5,396 nucleotides of DNA from a bacterium (GCA_029560815.1 JAKQKF010000241.1:1-5396); one strand, 5' to 3'; positions 1 through 5,324 are shown, counted from the stretch's first letter. Notes: a model not told the origin generated them from the sequence alone. Numbers and translations are program-made.

Positions 1-10
1 CCCTTTTCTC

Positions 11-40
11 ATTGATTTAATTGATATTATATTTATTTTA
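11..40. other. AT-rich upstream tract with a short direct repeat
   Basis: A nearly pure A/T stretch lies just upstream of the promoter candidate and contrasts with the GC-rich genes around it. ATTGAT occurs twice, at 11-16 and 20-25, nine bases apart. Such tracts often bend DNA upstream of sigma-54 promoters, where IHF helps an activator loop. I could not fit a good IHF consensus here, so only the composition and the repeat are claimed. Confidence 0.35.
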
Positions 41-54
41 TCTGAACGCCCGAA

Positions 55-71
55 CTGGTACGATTATTGTA
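55..71 (+). promoter_or_regulatory. Putative sigma-54 (-24/-12) promoter
   Basis: The sequence CTGGTACGATTATTGTA fits the sigma-54 consensus YTGGCACGrNNNTTGCW, with the GG (57-58) and the -12 dinucleotide (69-70) exactly ten bases apart. The two departures are both C to T: TGGTACG for TGGCACG and TTGT for TTGC. A start of transcription about 12 bases downstream, near 81-83, would leave a leader of about 24 bases before the ATG at 106. Published work on the Desulfovibrio orange-protein operons reports sigma-54 control with a dedicated enhancer-binding protein, which agrees with this reading. No activator gene is in the window, and its binding sites would lie upstream of base 1. The T in place of C at -12 is the main weakness. 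Confidence 0.6.
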
Positions 72-105
72 TTAGCATGGTCATGAATCACAATGCAGGA
101 GGCTC

Positions 106-741
106 ATGATCGCCGCATTCGCCACGTGGAACGGCCGCATCGCACCGGTCTTTGATGTCACCCGGCACCTCTATCTGGTCGAGCGGGAGGGAGAGCAGAT
201 CATTCGGGAGAGTGAGGCGCCCTTGCACGGCGAGAGCGCAGCGCAACTCGCCCTTACGCTGGTCGATCTGAAAGTAAATGTGCTGATTTGCGGCGCCATT
301 TCGCAGCCTTTGCAGGCGATGGTGACAGCCTATGGCATTGAGGTGATTCCCTTTGTCGCCGGCGCGTTGCGCGAGGTGATCGAAGCCTGGATGCAGGGCA
401 AACTGCTCCTGCGCGGCACTTTCGCCATGCCCGGCTGCGGATGGGGAAATCGCCGCTGTGGTCATCCCATGCATACTTTTCGAGAGGAGGCGCTTATGTT
501 TGGCAGAGGTGGTGGTAAGGGCGCTGGCGGCGGCCAGGGCGGTGGCAGAGGTGCAGGTGGAGGTCAGGGCGGCGGCAGCAAAGGGATGGGCGGACGCGGG
601 CGGATGGGAGGCCAGACCGCCTCCGGCCCCGCCGGAGAATGCGTCTGTCCGGCCTGTGGTCATCGTCAGGAGCATGTGCGCGGCGTGCCGTGCACACAAA
701 CAGAATGCCCCAAGTGCGGCGCCATGATGACGCGCGCATAG
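106..741 (+). CDS. DiNase (NifX/NifB-type) cluster-binding protein with Gly-rich linker and zinc-ribbon tail
   Basis: This 211-residue protein has three parts. Residues 1 to about 105 form a dinitrogenase Fe-Mo cofactor (DiNase) domain, recognisable from the start 'FATWNGRIAPVFDV' and 'VLICGAIS' with Cys61. Residues 132-170 are a Gly-rich linker holding two copies of a GAGGGQGGGR/S unit. Residues 179-205 hold a zinc-ribbon-like module with C181xxC184 and C201xxC204 plus Cys179 and Cys196. Cys111 and Cys118 lie between the first two parts. DiNase domains bind or carry Fe-, Mo- or mixed-metal sulfide clusters; the cargo here is unknown. The ATG at 106 follows AGGAGG (97-102) by only three bases, a short spacing, but no upstream ATG is in frame and the N-terminus fits the family. 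It is the first gene after the sigma-54-like promoter. Met131 has its own ribosome binding site, so a short form may also be made. Confidence 0.88.
   Translation: MIAAFATWNGRIAPVFDVTRHLYLVEREGEQIIRESEAPLHGESAAQLALTLVDLKVNVLICGAISQPLQAMVTAYGIEVIPFVAGALREVIEAWMQGKLLLRGTFAMPGCGWGNRRCGHPMHTFREEALMFGRGGGKGAGGGQGGGRGAGGGQGGGSKGMGGRGRMGGQTASGPAGECVCPACGHRQEHVRGVPCTQTECPKCGAMMTRA
485..498 (+). promoter_or_regulatory. Internal Shine-Dalgarno plus in-frame ATG in the first gene
   Basis: AGGAGG at 485-490 is followed after five bases by an ATG at 496-498 that is in frame as codon 131. Initiation here would give an 81-residue protein starting MFGRGGGKG, made of only the Gly-rich repeat and the zinc-ribbon-like module, without the DiNase domain. 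The spacing is better than that of the annotated start at 106. From memory, stand-alone small proteins with this Gly-rich plus cysteine-tail layout occur in similar anaerobe clusters, which makes either a fused ancestral gene pair or dual translation plausible. Confidence 0.5.
520..579 (+). repeat. Two-copy 30-bp coding tandem repeat (Gly-rich linker)
   Basis: Bases 520-549 and 550-579 encode two successive ten-residue units, GAGGGQGGGR and GAGGGQGGGS (residues 139-158). The nucleotide copies differ mostly at third positions, so the repeat has diverged while the peptide was kept. It forms a flexible spacer before the cysteine-rich tail. Other Gly-rich sequence on both sides extends the low-complexity stretch. 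Confidence 0.75.
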
Positions 742-763
742 ATTATCAGAAGGAGGCAACATT

Positions 764-1132
764 ATGCCAGGTGGAGATCGTACAGGACCCCTGGGCAGGG
801 GGCCCAGAACGGGCCGAGGATTCGGCTTTTGCAGCGGCTACCAGGCGCCGGGTTACACGGCCGGTGGCGGCTATGCAGGTTGGGGCGCAGGATTCGGCCG
901 CGGCCGAGGTTTTTGGTGCCGAGGCGGTGGCGGGAGGGGTTGGCGCAACATGTTCTACGCCACCGGTCAGCCCGGCTGGGCGCGTTCCGGTTATCCCACT
1001 GCAGCGCCCCCCATGCCGGATGCAGAAAGTGAAAAGCGTGTTCTGCAGGACGAGGCGGAGGCTTTGCAGGCAGAGCTTGATGCCATCCGCCAGCGGCTGA
1101 ATACCCTCGAAGGGTCATCTGAAAAAGAGTAA
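764..1132 (+). CDS. DUF5320-like Gly/Arg/aromatic-rich protein with C-terminal coiled coil
   Basis: The 122-residue product opens with MPGGDRTGPLGRGPRTGRG, which matches the hallmark N-terminus (MPxGDxTGPxGxGPxTGRG) of small DUF5320 proteins found in anaerobes beside DiNase and ferredoxin-MinD genes. Residues 20-70 are rich in Gly, Arg, Tyr and Trp and contain only two cysteines (Cys23, Cys52). Residues 86-118 are charged, with Leu/Ala spacing typical of a coiled coil, and probably mediate oligomerisation. The biochemical role of the family is not known to me. AGGAGG (751-756) lies seven bases before the ATG and 22 bases separate it from the preceding stop, so it is almost certainly co-transcribed with the first gene. 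It has no signal peptide or membrane segment. Confidence 0.82.
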   Translation: MPGGDRTGPLGRGPRTGRGFGFCSGYQAPGYTAGGGYAGWGAGFGRGRGFWCRGGGGRGWRNMFYATGQPGWARSGYPTAAPPMPDAESEKRVLQDEAEALQAELDAIRQRLNTLEGSSEKE

Positions 1133-1154
1133 GAATCCGGGATAAAACTGAATC

Positions 1155-1238
1155 GGTACTGTCTGCAGGGCTTGCATTCCCGAGAACATTCTGTAACGCT
1201 GGATGAATGCTGTCCTGCAGACGGGATCATCAAGTACC
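1155..1238. repeat. Long imperfect inverted repeat in the 1133-1267 gap
   Basis: GTCTGCAGG (1161-1169) is perfectly complementary to CCTGCAGAC (1214-1222), and the inner arms GCATTC (1174-1179) and GAATGC (1205-1210) also pair. An outer GGTACT (1155-1160) can pair with AGTACC (1233-1238) across a ten-base bulge. The loop is about 25 bases. No U-run follows directly, so it is not a standard intrinsic terminator. It could be an mRNA processing or stabilising element, an attenuator, or a protein-binding dyad controlling the downstream genes. Confidence 0.55.
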
Positions 1239-1255
1239 CAAATTCGCGTTAAAAA

Positions 1256-1270
1256 AGGAGAACTGCTTTG
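1256..1270 (+). promoter_or_regulatory. Shine-Dalgarno supporting a TTG start
   Basis: AGGAG at 1256-1260, preceded by a run of A, sits seven bases before TTG at 1268-1270. This ideal spacing, together with the family-typical N-terminus (M)KIAFTT encoded from the TTG, selects TTG as the start. No in-frame ATG is suitably placed. A TTG start can lower translation relative to neighbours. Confidence 0.8.
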
Positions 1271-1630
1271 AAAATCGCCTTCACCACATCGGGAGAGAAT
1301 CTCGATGCGCCGCTCGATCCCCGTTTCGGCCGCGCTCCCCGTTTCCTGCTTTACAGCATGGACAGTGGAAATATTGAACTCATCAGCAACGAACAGAATC
1401 TGAGCGCAGCGCAAGGTGCCGGCATCCAGGCCGCTGAGACCCTTCTGCGTGCAGGTGCGGATGCCCTGGTGACCGGACACTGCGGGCCCAAGGCTTTCAA
1501 GGTCCTCTCGGCAGCCGGTGTGGCGGTCTATAATACGACCCTGGCGACGGTAAAAGAGGCCCTGGCCGCGTACAAGGCCGGGGAACTAAAGCTTGCGGAC
1601 GAAGCCAACGTGGAAGGGCACTGGAGTTGA
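1268..1630 (+). CDS. DiNase (NifX/ORP-type) cluster-binding protein
   Basis: This is a 120-residue single-domain protein of the dinitrogenase Fe-Mo cofactor family, the group containing NifX, the C-terminal part of NifB and the Mo-Cu orange protein of Desulfovibrio. Family signatures are the first strand MKIAFTTSG, 'LDPRFGRAPRFLLY' at residues 17-29, and 'VTGHCGPKAFKVL' at 68-80 with Cys72. It begins with TTG. Its stop lies 13 bases before the next start, so it is tightly linked to the two ferredoxin-MinD ATPases, the arrangement expected for a cluster carrier and its dedicated ATPases. Binding of a Mo-Cu or Fe-S cluster is inferred from family membership only. No nitrogenase genes are present, so a nitrogenase-specific role is unlikely. 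Confidence 0.9.
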   Translation: MKIAFTTSGENLDAPLDPRFGRAPRFLLYSMDSGNIELISNEQNLSAAQGAGIQAAETLLRAGADALVTGHCGPKAFKVLSAAGVAVYNTTLATVKEALAAYKAGELKLADEANVEGHWS

Positions 1631-1643
1631 CAGAGGCCGCTAT

Positions 1644-2504
1644 ATGATCATCGCCATTGCTTCAGGCAAAGGAGGAACCGGGAAAACCACCGTCGCCGTC
1701 AATCTTGCGCAGCTCTACACCGGGCCGCTGCAGTTGCTCGATTGTGATGTTGAGGAGCCCAACCTCCATCTCTTTCTGCCCACCGGGGAGGTGGATGAGG
1801 AGATCATCACAGTTCCCATACCGGTCGTGGACGAAAACCTCTGCGACGGCTGCCGTGCTTGCAGTGATCTGTGTGAATTCAACGCCATTATTGTCCCTAA
1901 AAAGGTGGCGCTGGTCTTTCCGGAAATGTGTCACAGCTGCGGCGGCTGCATGATGGTCTGTCCGCAAAAGGCGATCAAGGAGAAAGAGCAGCGCATCGGC
2001 ATCATCCGGCGCAGCCGCACAGGGAGCATCCAGCTGATCCAGGGTCTTATCGATGTGGGCGTCACTTCGGTGCCGCCGCTGATCCGCGCAGTCAAGAAGC
2101 GAGTTGACCCGGCGTTACCGGTCCTCATTGATGCTCCTCCCGGCACCTCCTGCCCGGTGGTCACCTCAGTACGCGGCGCAGGCTATGTCATCCTGGTGAC
2201 CGAACCCACCCCCTTCGGCCTGCACGATCTTGCGCTGGCTGTGGAGATGGTGCGCAGTTTGGGGCTCGCTTTCGGAGTGGTGATCAACCGGGTGGGCATC
2301 GGCGACGAGCGCGTTCAGGAGTACTGCCGCCGTGAAAAAATCGACATCCTGCTCGAGATCGCTGATGACCGGCGTATCGCCGAAGCCTATTCGCGCGGGC
2401 AGTTGGCTTGTGAAGCTGTGCCCGAGTTTCGTCAGAGCATCAGCGTTCTCAAGGAGCGTCTCGAGAAGCTGGCCGTCCTCCATGCGGCGGGGAGGCGGTC
2501 ATGA
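1644..2504 (+). CDS. MinD/ParA-like ATPase with two-[4Fe-4S] ferredoxin insert (first of pair)
   Basis: The 286-residue product begins with a deviant Walker A, SGKGGTGKTT (residues 7-16, signature Lys9 and Lys14), followed by the A' motif LLDCDVEEPN (31-40). A bacterial ferredoxin insert follows, with cysteines 67/70/73/77 and 96/99/102/106 in two CxxCxxCxxxC patterns, enough for two [4Fe-4S] clusters. The switch II motif is IDAPPGTSCPV (162-172). This layout is shared with the ORP3/ORP4-type proteins of Desulfovibrio orange-protein operons, which are cytoplasmic and thought to couple ATP hydrolysis and electron transfer to cluster assembly. The ATG at 1644 is preferred because GAGG (1633-1636) lies seven bases upstream; an in-frame ATG at 1593 would overlap the previous gene and add 17 unrelated residues. 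Its last bases overlap the next gene. Confidence 0.93.
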   Translation: MIIAIASGKGGTGKTTVAVNLAQLYTGPLQLLDCDVEEPNLHLFLPTGEVDEEIITVPIPVVDENLCDGCRACSDLCEFNAIIVPKKVALVFPEMCHSCGGCMMVCPQKAIKEKEQRIGIIRRSRTGSIQLIQGLIDVGVTSVPPLIRAVKKRVDPALPVLIDAPPGTSCPVVTSVRGAGYVILVTEPTPFGLHDLALAVEMVRSLGLAFGVVINRVGIGDERVQEYCRREKIDILLEIADDRRIAEAYSRGQLACEAVPEFRQSISVLKERLEKLAVLHAAGRRS

Positions 2505-3373
2505 TCCGGGAGCTGGTAATCATCAGTGGTAAAGGGGGCACAGGCAAAACCAGCCTCACCGCCTCCCTGGCGGTTCTCGCCGGACGTGTCATCATGGCCG
2601 ATTGTGATGTGGACGCGGCCGACCTGCACCTTCTCTTTCCACCCCGCAACCGTGAGAAGCAGCCCTTTTACAGCGGTCATGAGGCGATCATCAGGCCGGC
2701 CGACTGCATCGGCTGCGGTCTTTGTCTGGCCTACTGCCGTTTTGACGCGGTGCAGATGCGGGGAGGCGCCACCGGTCATGCGCTCTTTACGATCGATCCC
2801 GCCGCCTGCGAGGGCTGCGGCCTCTGTGTTCATTTCTGCCCGACCGGGGCCATTGATTTTCCGGAGCGGCTGTGCGGCGAATGGATGATCTCGGATACGC
2901 GCATTGGTCCCATGGTCCATGCCCGTCTCGGCGTTGCGGCCGAGAATTCAGGCAAACTCGTCTCTCTGGTGCGCAAGCAGGCGCGCGAGCTCGCTGAAAA
3001 AGAAGGCATTGGGCTGATCATCACCGATGGCCCGCCGGGCATCGGCTGCCCGGTTATCGCCTCAGTGACCGGTGCCAGTCAGGTGCTGGCGGTGACCGAA
3101 CCCACGCTGTCCGGTGAACACGACCTCGGCCGCGTACTGGGATTGGCGCGCCACTTCGATCTTCCCGCGGCGGTCTGCGTCAACAAATGGGACCTGAACC
3201 CGGAGATGACCGAACGCATCGAGAGCAAGGCCCGTCTGAGCGGTGCGCAAATTGTCGGCCGCATCCGCTACGATTCCGGCGTCACCCGGGCGATGATGCA
3301 GGAAAAAAGCATCGTTGAAACGGATACACCGGCGGCGGATGATATCCGCGCGGTTTGGGAGCAACTGAAATAG
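2501..3373 (+). CDS. MinD/ParA-like ATPase with two-[4Fe-4S] ferredoxin insert (second of pair)
   Basis: This 290-residue paralogue of the preceding gene has the same domain order: deviant Walker A SGKGGTGKTS (residues 9-18, Lys11 and Lys16), A' motif MADCDVDAADLH (32-43), a ferredoxin insert with cysteines 69/72/75/79 and 103/106/109/113, and switch II ITDGPPGIGCPV (174-185). All catalytic and cluster-binding residues are intact in both copies. Starts and stops overlap as ATGA (2501-2504), and GGAGG (2491-2495) lies five bases upstream, so translation is probably coupled and yields similar amounts of the two proteins. Since MinD-family ATPases act as dimers, a heterodimer of the pair is a reasonable inference. 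Which partner passes clusters or electrons to the DiNase proteins cannot be told from sequence. Confidence 0.93.
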   Translation: MIRELVIISGKGGTGKTSLTASLAVLAGRVIMADCDVDAADLHLLFPPRNREKQPFYSGHEAIIRPADCIGCGLCLAYCRFDAVQMRGGATGHALFTIDPAACEGCGLCVHFCPTGAIDFPERLCGEWMISDTRIGPMVHARLGVAAENSGKLVSLVRKQARELAEKEGIGLIITDGPPGIGCPVIASVTGASQVLAVTEPTLSGEHDLGRVLGLARHFDLPAAVCVNKWDLNPEMTERIESKARLSGAQIVGRIRYDSGVTRAMMQEKSIVETDTPAADDIRAVWEQLK

Positions 3374-3375
3374 CT

Positions 3376-3564
3376 ATGCAAAGCAACCCGAATTTTCGGC
3401 TCATGGCGATCGAGTTCTGGCTGCGCGATCGGCTCACTCCACCTGCCGGGATATTAAAAAGGGCCGGCATCGCAACTGGCATGAAGGTTCTTGATTTCGG
3501 CTGCGGGCCGGGAGGTTTCGCCGTGGGAGAAACGTTGTTATTCGCACGGCTGCTGCCGACCTGA
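3376..3564 (+). pseudogene. Truncated class I SAM-dependent methyltransferase (5' remnant)
   Basis: A 62-codon reading frame starts at ATG 3376, two bases after the previous stop. It resembles the N-terminus of small class I methyltransferases: residues 1-36 are the lead-in helix region, and 'MKVLDFGCGPGGFAV' (36-50) is motif I of the SAM-binding fold. Similarity ends at about residue 50 and the frame stops at 3562-3564, so motifs II onward and the whole catalytic half (normally about 140 more residues) are missing. The other two frames of the following 130 bases contain nothing I recognise as the lost part, which points to a deletion or replacement rather than a simple frameshift. No good Shine-Dalgarno sits at normal distance. 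A functional methyltransferase is excluded; a short peptide might still be translated. Confidence 0.75.
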
Positions 3565-3640
3565 GGAATACCAGCGGGGCTCAAGGCGTTCCATGGGTAG
3601 CATATACCGGCGGTTGCAGCCCGGCGCAGAACAGCTTGTA

Positions 3641-3674
3641 TATTCGAACGAATACTATGTAACGCAACGAATAC
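3641..3674. promoter_or_regulatory. Possible operator: palindrome plus direct repeat
   Basis: TATTCG-AA-CGAATA (3641-3654) is a perfect 6-bp dyad, and the right half AACGAATAC (3647-3655) recurs at 3666-3674, nineteen bases further on. They lie 17 to 50 bases upstream of the NifU-Mrp start, where a local regulator would act. No convincing -35/-10 pair at standard spacing is visible, so a promoter is not claimed. The dyad resembles binding sites of small winged-helix repressors, but no regulator gene is in view. Confidence 0.35.
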
Positions 3675-3690
3675 CAGCAGGAGCACTGAA

Positions 3691-4965
3691 ATGGCATTGT
3701 CCGAACCAACCTGGTCGGCCGTCGCGGCCGATCATGCCAACAGCCCCCGTCATCATGGTCGTCTTTCCTATCATACCGGACACGCTCGAATCACCGGCCC
3801 ATGCAAAACTACCATGGAGTTTTGGCTTGATGTGCATGGGGAACGAATTGTTGATGCATCCTTCACCACCGACGGATGCAAGGCTTCGATCGCCAGCGGC
3901 AGTATGGCGACCTCCCTGGCCATTGGCAAAACAATCGATGAGGCTCTGGCTATCGATCAACAAATCCTGTTGGCCGCTCTGGACGGGTTGCCAAAGCAGG
4001 AGGAACACTGCGCTTTACTGGCAGCCAATACACTCACAGCCGCCTGCAACGACTATACAAAAAGCGTTGCGGAGCGATCGAAACAAGAAAGTGCCTCTTC
4101 GTGCGAAACGTGTGATAACAAGGATTGTTCAGCCCTGAAGCGAAAACCCGACGAAGGGGATCAGGAATTTGCCGAGCGGCAGCAGATTCAGGAGCGCCTC
4201 TGCCGTATCAAACACAAGATCGTCGTCCTCTCCGGCAAGGGTGGGGTGGGCAAAAGCACGGTGGCGGTCAATCTGGCCGCGGCCATGGCTCTGGCCGGCT
4301 ATGAGGTCGGCCTGCTCGATGTGGATATCCACGGTCCAAGCATCCCGACCATGCTCGGTCTGGAGAGTGAGACCATTCAGGGCCACGAAGGCGAGCTTTT
4401 TCCCGCCGAGGTGGGCAACATGAAAGTGATGTCGCTGGGCTTTTTCCTGCAGAGCCAGGATGACGCGGTCATCTGGCGCGGTCCTTTGAAGATGGGTGCC
4501 ATCAAGCAGTTCATCAAGGACGTGGCCTGGGGCCAACTGGATTATCTGATCATCGATTCGCCTCCGGGAACCGGGGATGAGCCGCTCTCGGTCTGCCAGA
4601 TTATCGGCGAACTGACCGGAGCGGTGATCGTCACCACCCCACAGAAAGTGGCGGCGGTGGATGTGCGCAAATCAATCACCTTCTGCCGTCAGCTCAAGGT
4701 GCCGGTCCTCGGGGTCGTGGAGAATATGAGCGGATTTGTCTGTCCCCACTGCGGCAAGAGCACTGAAATCCTGAGATCGGGCGGTGGTGCGCGCATGGCG
4801 AAAGAGATGGGGGTCCCCTTCCTCGGCTCCATCCCCATCGACCCGCAGATCGCCCTGGCTTGTGACGAAGGCAAGGCCTTCATCAATACCTATGCCAGTT
4901 CGCCCACAGCCAAGATCATGCAGGAGATCATCAAACCCATCGCCGACCTGAGCAAGTCATCCTAA
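3691..4965 (+). CDS. mrp: NifU/IscU scaffold fused to Mrp/NBP35 (ApbC) Fe-S carrier ATPase
   Basis: This 424-residue protein joins two Fe-S biogenesis modules. Residues 25-122 are an IscU/NifU scaffold domain with the three expected cysteines at 38, 63 and 107 and the motifs GPC..MEFWL, TDGC, IASGSMAT and EEHCALLAANTL. The usual Gly-Asp after the first cysteine is Lys39-Thr40. A linker (123-172) carries C138xxC141x4C146, resembling the N-terminal cysteine motif of NBP35-type proteins. Residues 174-424 are an Mrp/ApbC P-loop ATPase with deviant Walker A SGKGGVGKST (181-190), LLDVDIHGPS (208-217), IIDSPPGTGDEP (287-298) and the cluster-binding C351xxC354. Mrp proteins carry [4Fe-4S] clusters to target proteins in the cytosol. 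The ATG at 3691 has AGGAG (3679-3683) seven bases upstream. By hand count, third-position GC is about 59% over codons 31-130 but about 76% over two 40-codon Mrp samples. Confidence 0.92.
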   Translation: MALSEPTWSAVAADHANSPRHHGRLSYHTGHARITGPCKTTMEFWLDVHGERIVDASFTTDGCKASIASGSMATSLAIGKTIDEALAIDQQILLAALDGLPKQEEHCALLAANTLTAACNDYTKSVAERSKQESASSCETCDNKDCSALKRKPDEGDQEFAERQQIQERLCRIKHKIVVLSGKGGVGKSTVAVNLAAAMALAGYEVGLLDVDIHGPSIPTMLGLESETIQGHEGELFPAEVGNMKVMSLGFFLQSQDDAVIWRGPLKMGAIKQFIKDVAWGQLDYLIIDSPPGTGDEPLSVCQIIGELTGAVIVTTPQKVAAVDVRKSITFCRQLKVPVLGVVENMSGFVCPHCGKSTEILRSGGGARMAKEMGVPFLGSIPIDPQIALACDEGKAFINTYASSPTAKIMQEIIKPIADLSKSS

Positions 4966-4985
4966 CCACGCTTGGAGAATCCACA

Positions 4986-5324
4986 ATGAAAATTGCCATT
5001 CCGATCGCCAACGGCCAGCTTTGCGCCCACTTCGGCCACTGCGAACAATTTGCCCTCATCGACGTCGATCCGGCCACCAGGAGCATCACCGGCAGAGAAG
5101 ATGTCGTCCCCCCGCCTCACGAGCCGGGACTGCTTCCGCGCTGGCTGGCCGAGCGCGGCGCCGCGGTCATCATCGCCGGAGGTATGGGCCAGCGCGCTCA
5201 AATGCTCTTCGCCGATCATCAGATTGAGGTGGTCGTCGGTGCAGCGGCCGCAAATCCTGATAAAATCGCTCTTGATTACCTCTCGGGCGCGCTCCAGACC
5301 GGCGACAACACCTGCGACCATTAA
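4986..5324 (+). CDS. DiNase (NifX/NifB-type) cluster-binding protein, HFGHC subtype
   Basis: The third DiNase-domain protein is 112 residues long. It shows MKIAIPIANG at the N-terminus, the metal-ligand-like motif C13-A-H-F-G-H-C19 followed by 'EQFALIDVD', a central 'VIIAGGMGQRAQ' loop (61-72), and a C-terminal Cys110-Asp-His112 end that recurs in this subtype. These Cys/His residues make it a better candidate for direct metal binding than the other two. GGAG (4974-4977) lies eight bases before the ATG, and only 20 bases separate it from the NifU-Mrp stop, so the two are surely co-transcribed. The likely role is to accept or deliver the cluster handled by the Mrp ATPase. The cluster type is not determinable here. 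It is the last gene before the terminator hairpin. Confidence 0.9.
   Translation: MKIAIPIANGQLCAHFGHCEQFALIDVDPATRSITGREDVVPPPHEPGLLPRWLAERGAAVIIAGGMGQRAQMLFADHQIEVVVGAAAANPDKIALDYLSGALQTGDNTCDH

Noticed and set aside
520..579. Tandem repeat considered as a CRISPR-like or mobile-element repeat
   Set aside because: There are only two adjacent copies without spacers, in frame inside a coding Gly-rich linker.
88..762. Long antisense reading frame opposite the first gene
   Set aside because: It is the mirror of a GC-rich real gene, has no recognisable domain, and the sense frame has clear DiNase and zinc-ribbon motifs with a Shine-Dalgarno.
1133..1267. Second sigma-54 promoter in the gap before the TTG-start gene
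   Set aside because: TTGCA occurs at 1172-1176 but there is no GG at the required spacing, and every GG in the gap was checked for a partner GC ten bases on without success.
3611..3627. GG-N10-GC pair resembling a sigma-54 promoter upstream of the NifU-Mrp gene
   Set aside because: Only the invariant dinucleotides match; the flanking TGGCAC and TTGC contexts are absent.
3510..3662. Open stretch in the remaining plus frame after the methyltransferase break, tested as the shifted continuation of that gene
   Set aside because: The translation (for example GVPWVAYTGGCSP) shows no methyltransferase motif and has no start; it ends in TAA at 3660-3662. A simple frameshift is therefore unlikely.
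3491..4138. 215-codon plus-strand frame bridging the methyltransferase remnant and the NifU domain
   Set aside because: It runs out of frame across the clearly recognisable NifU scaffold and shows no domain of its own.
106..5324. Reading the cluster as part of a nitrogen-fixation (nif) operon because of the NifX- and NifU-like domains
   Set aside because: No nifHDK, nifEN or radical-SAM NifB is present, and the ferredoxin-MinD pair with stand-alone DiNase proteins fits ORP-type loci better.
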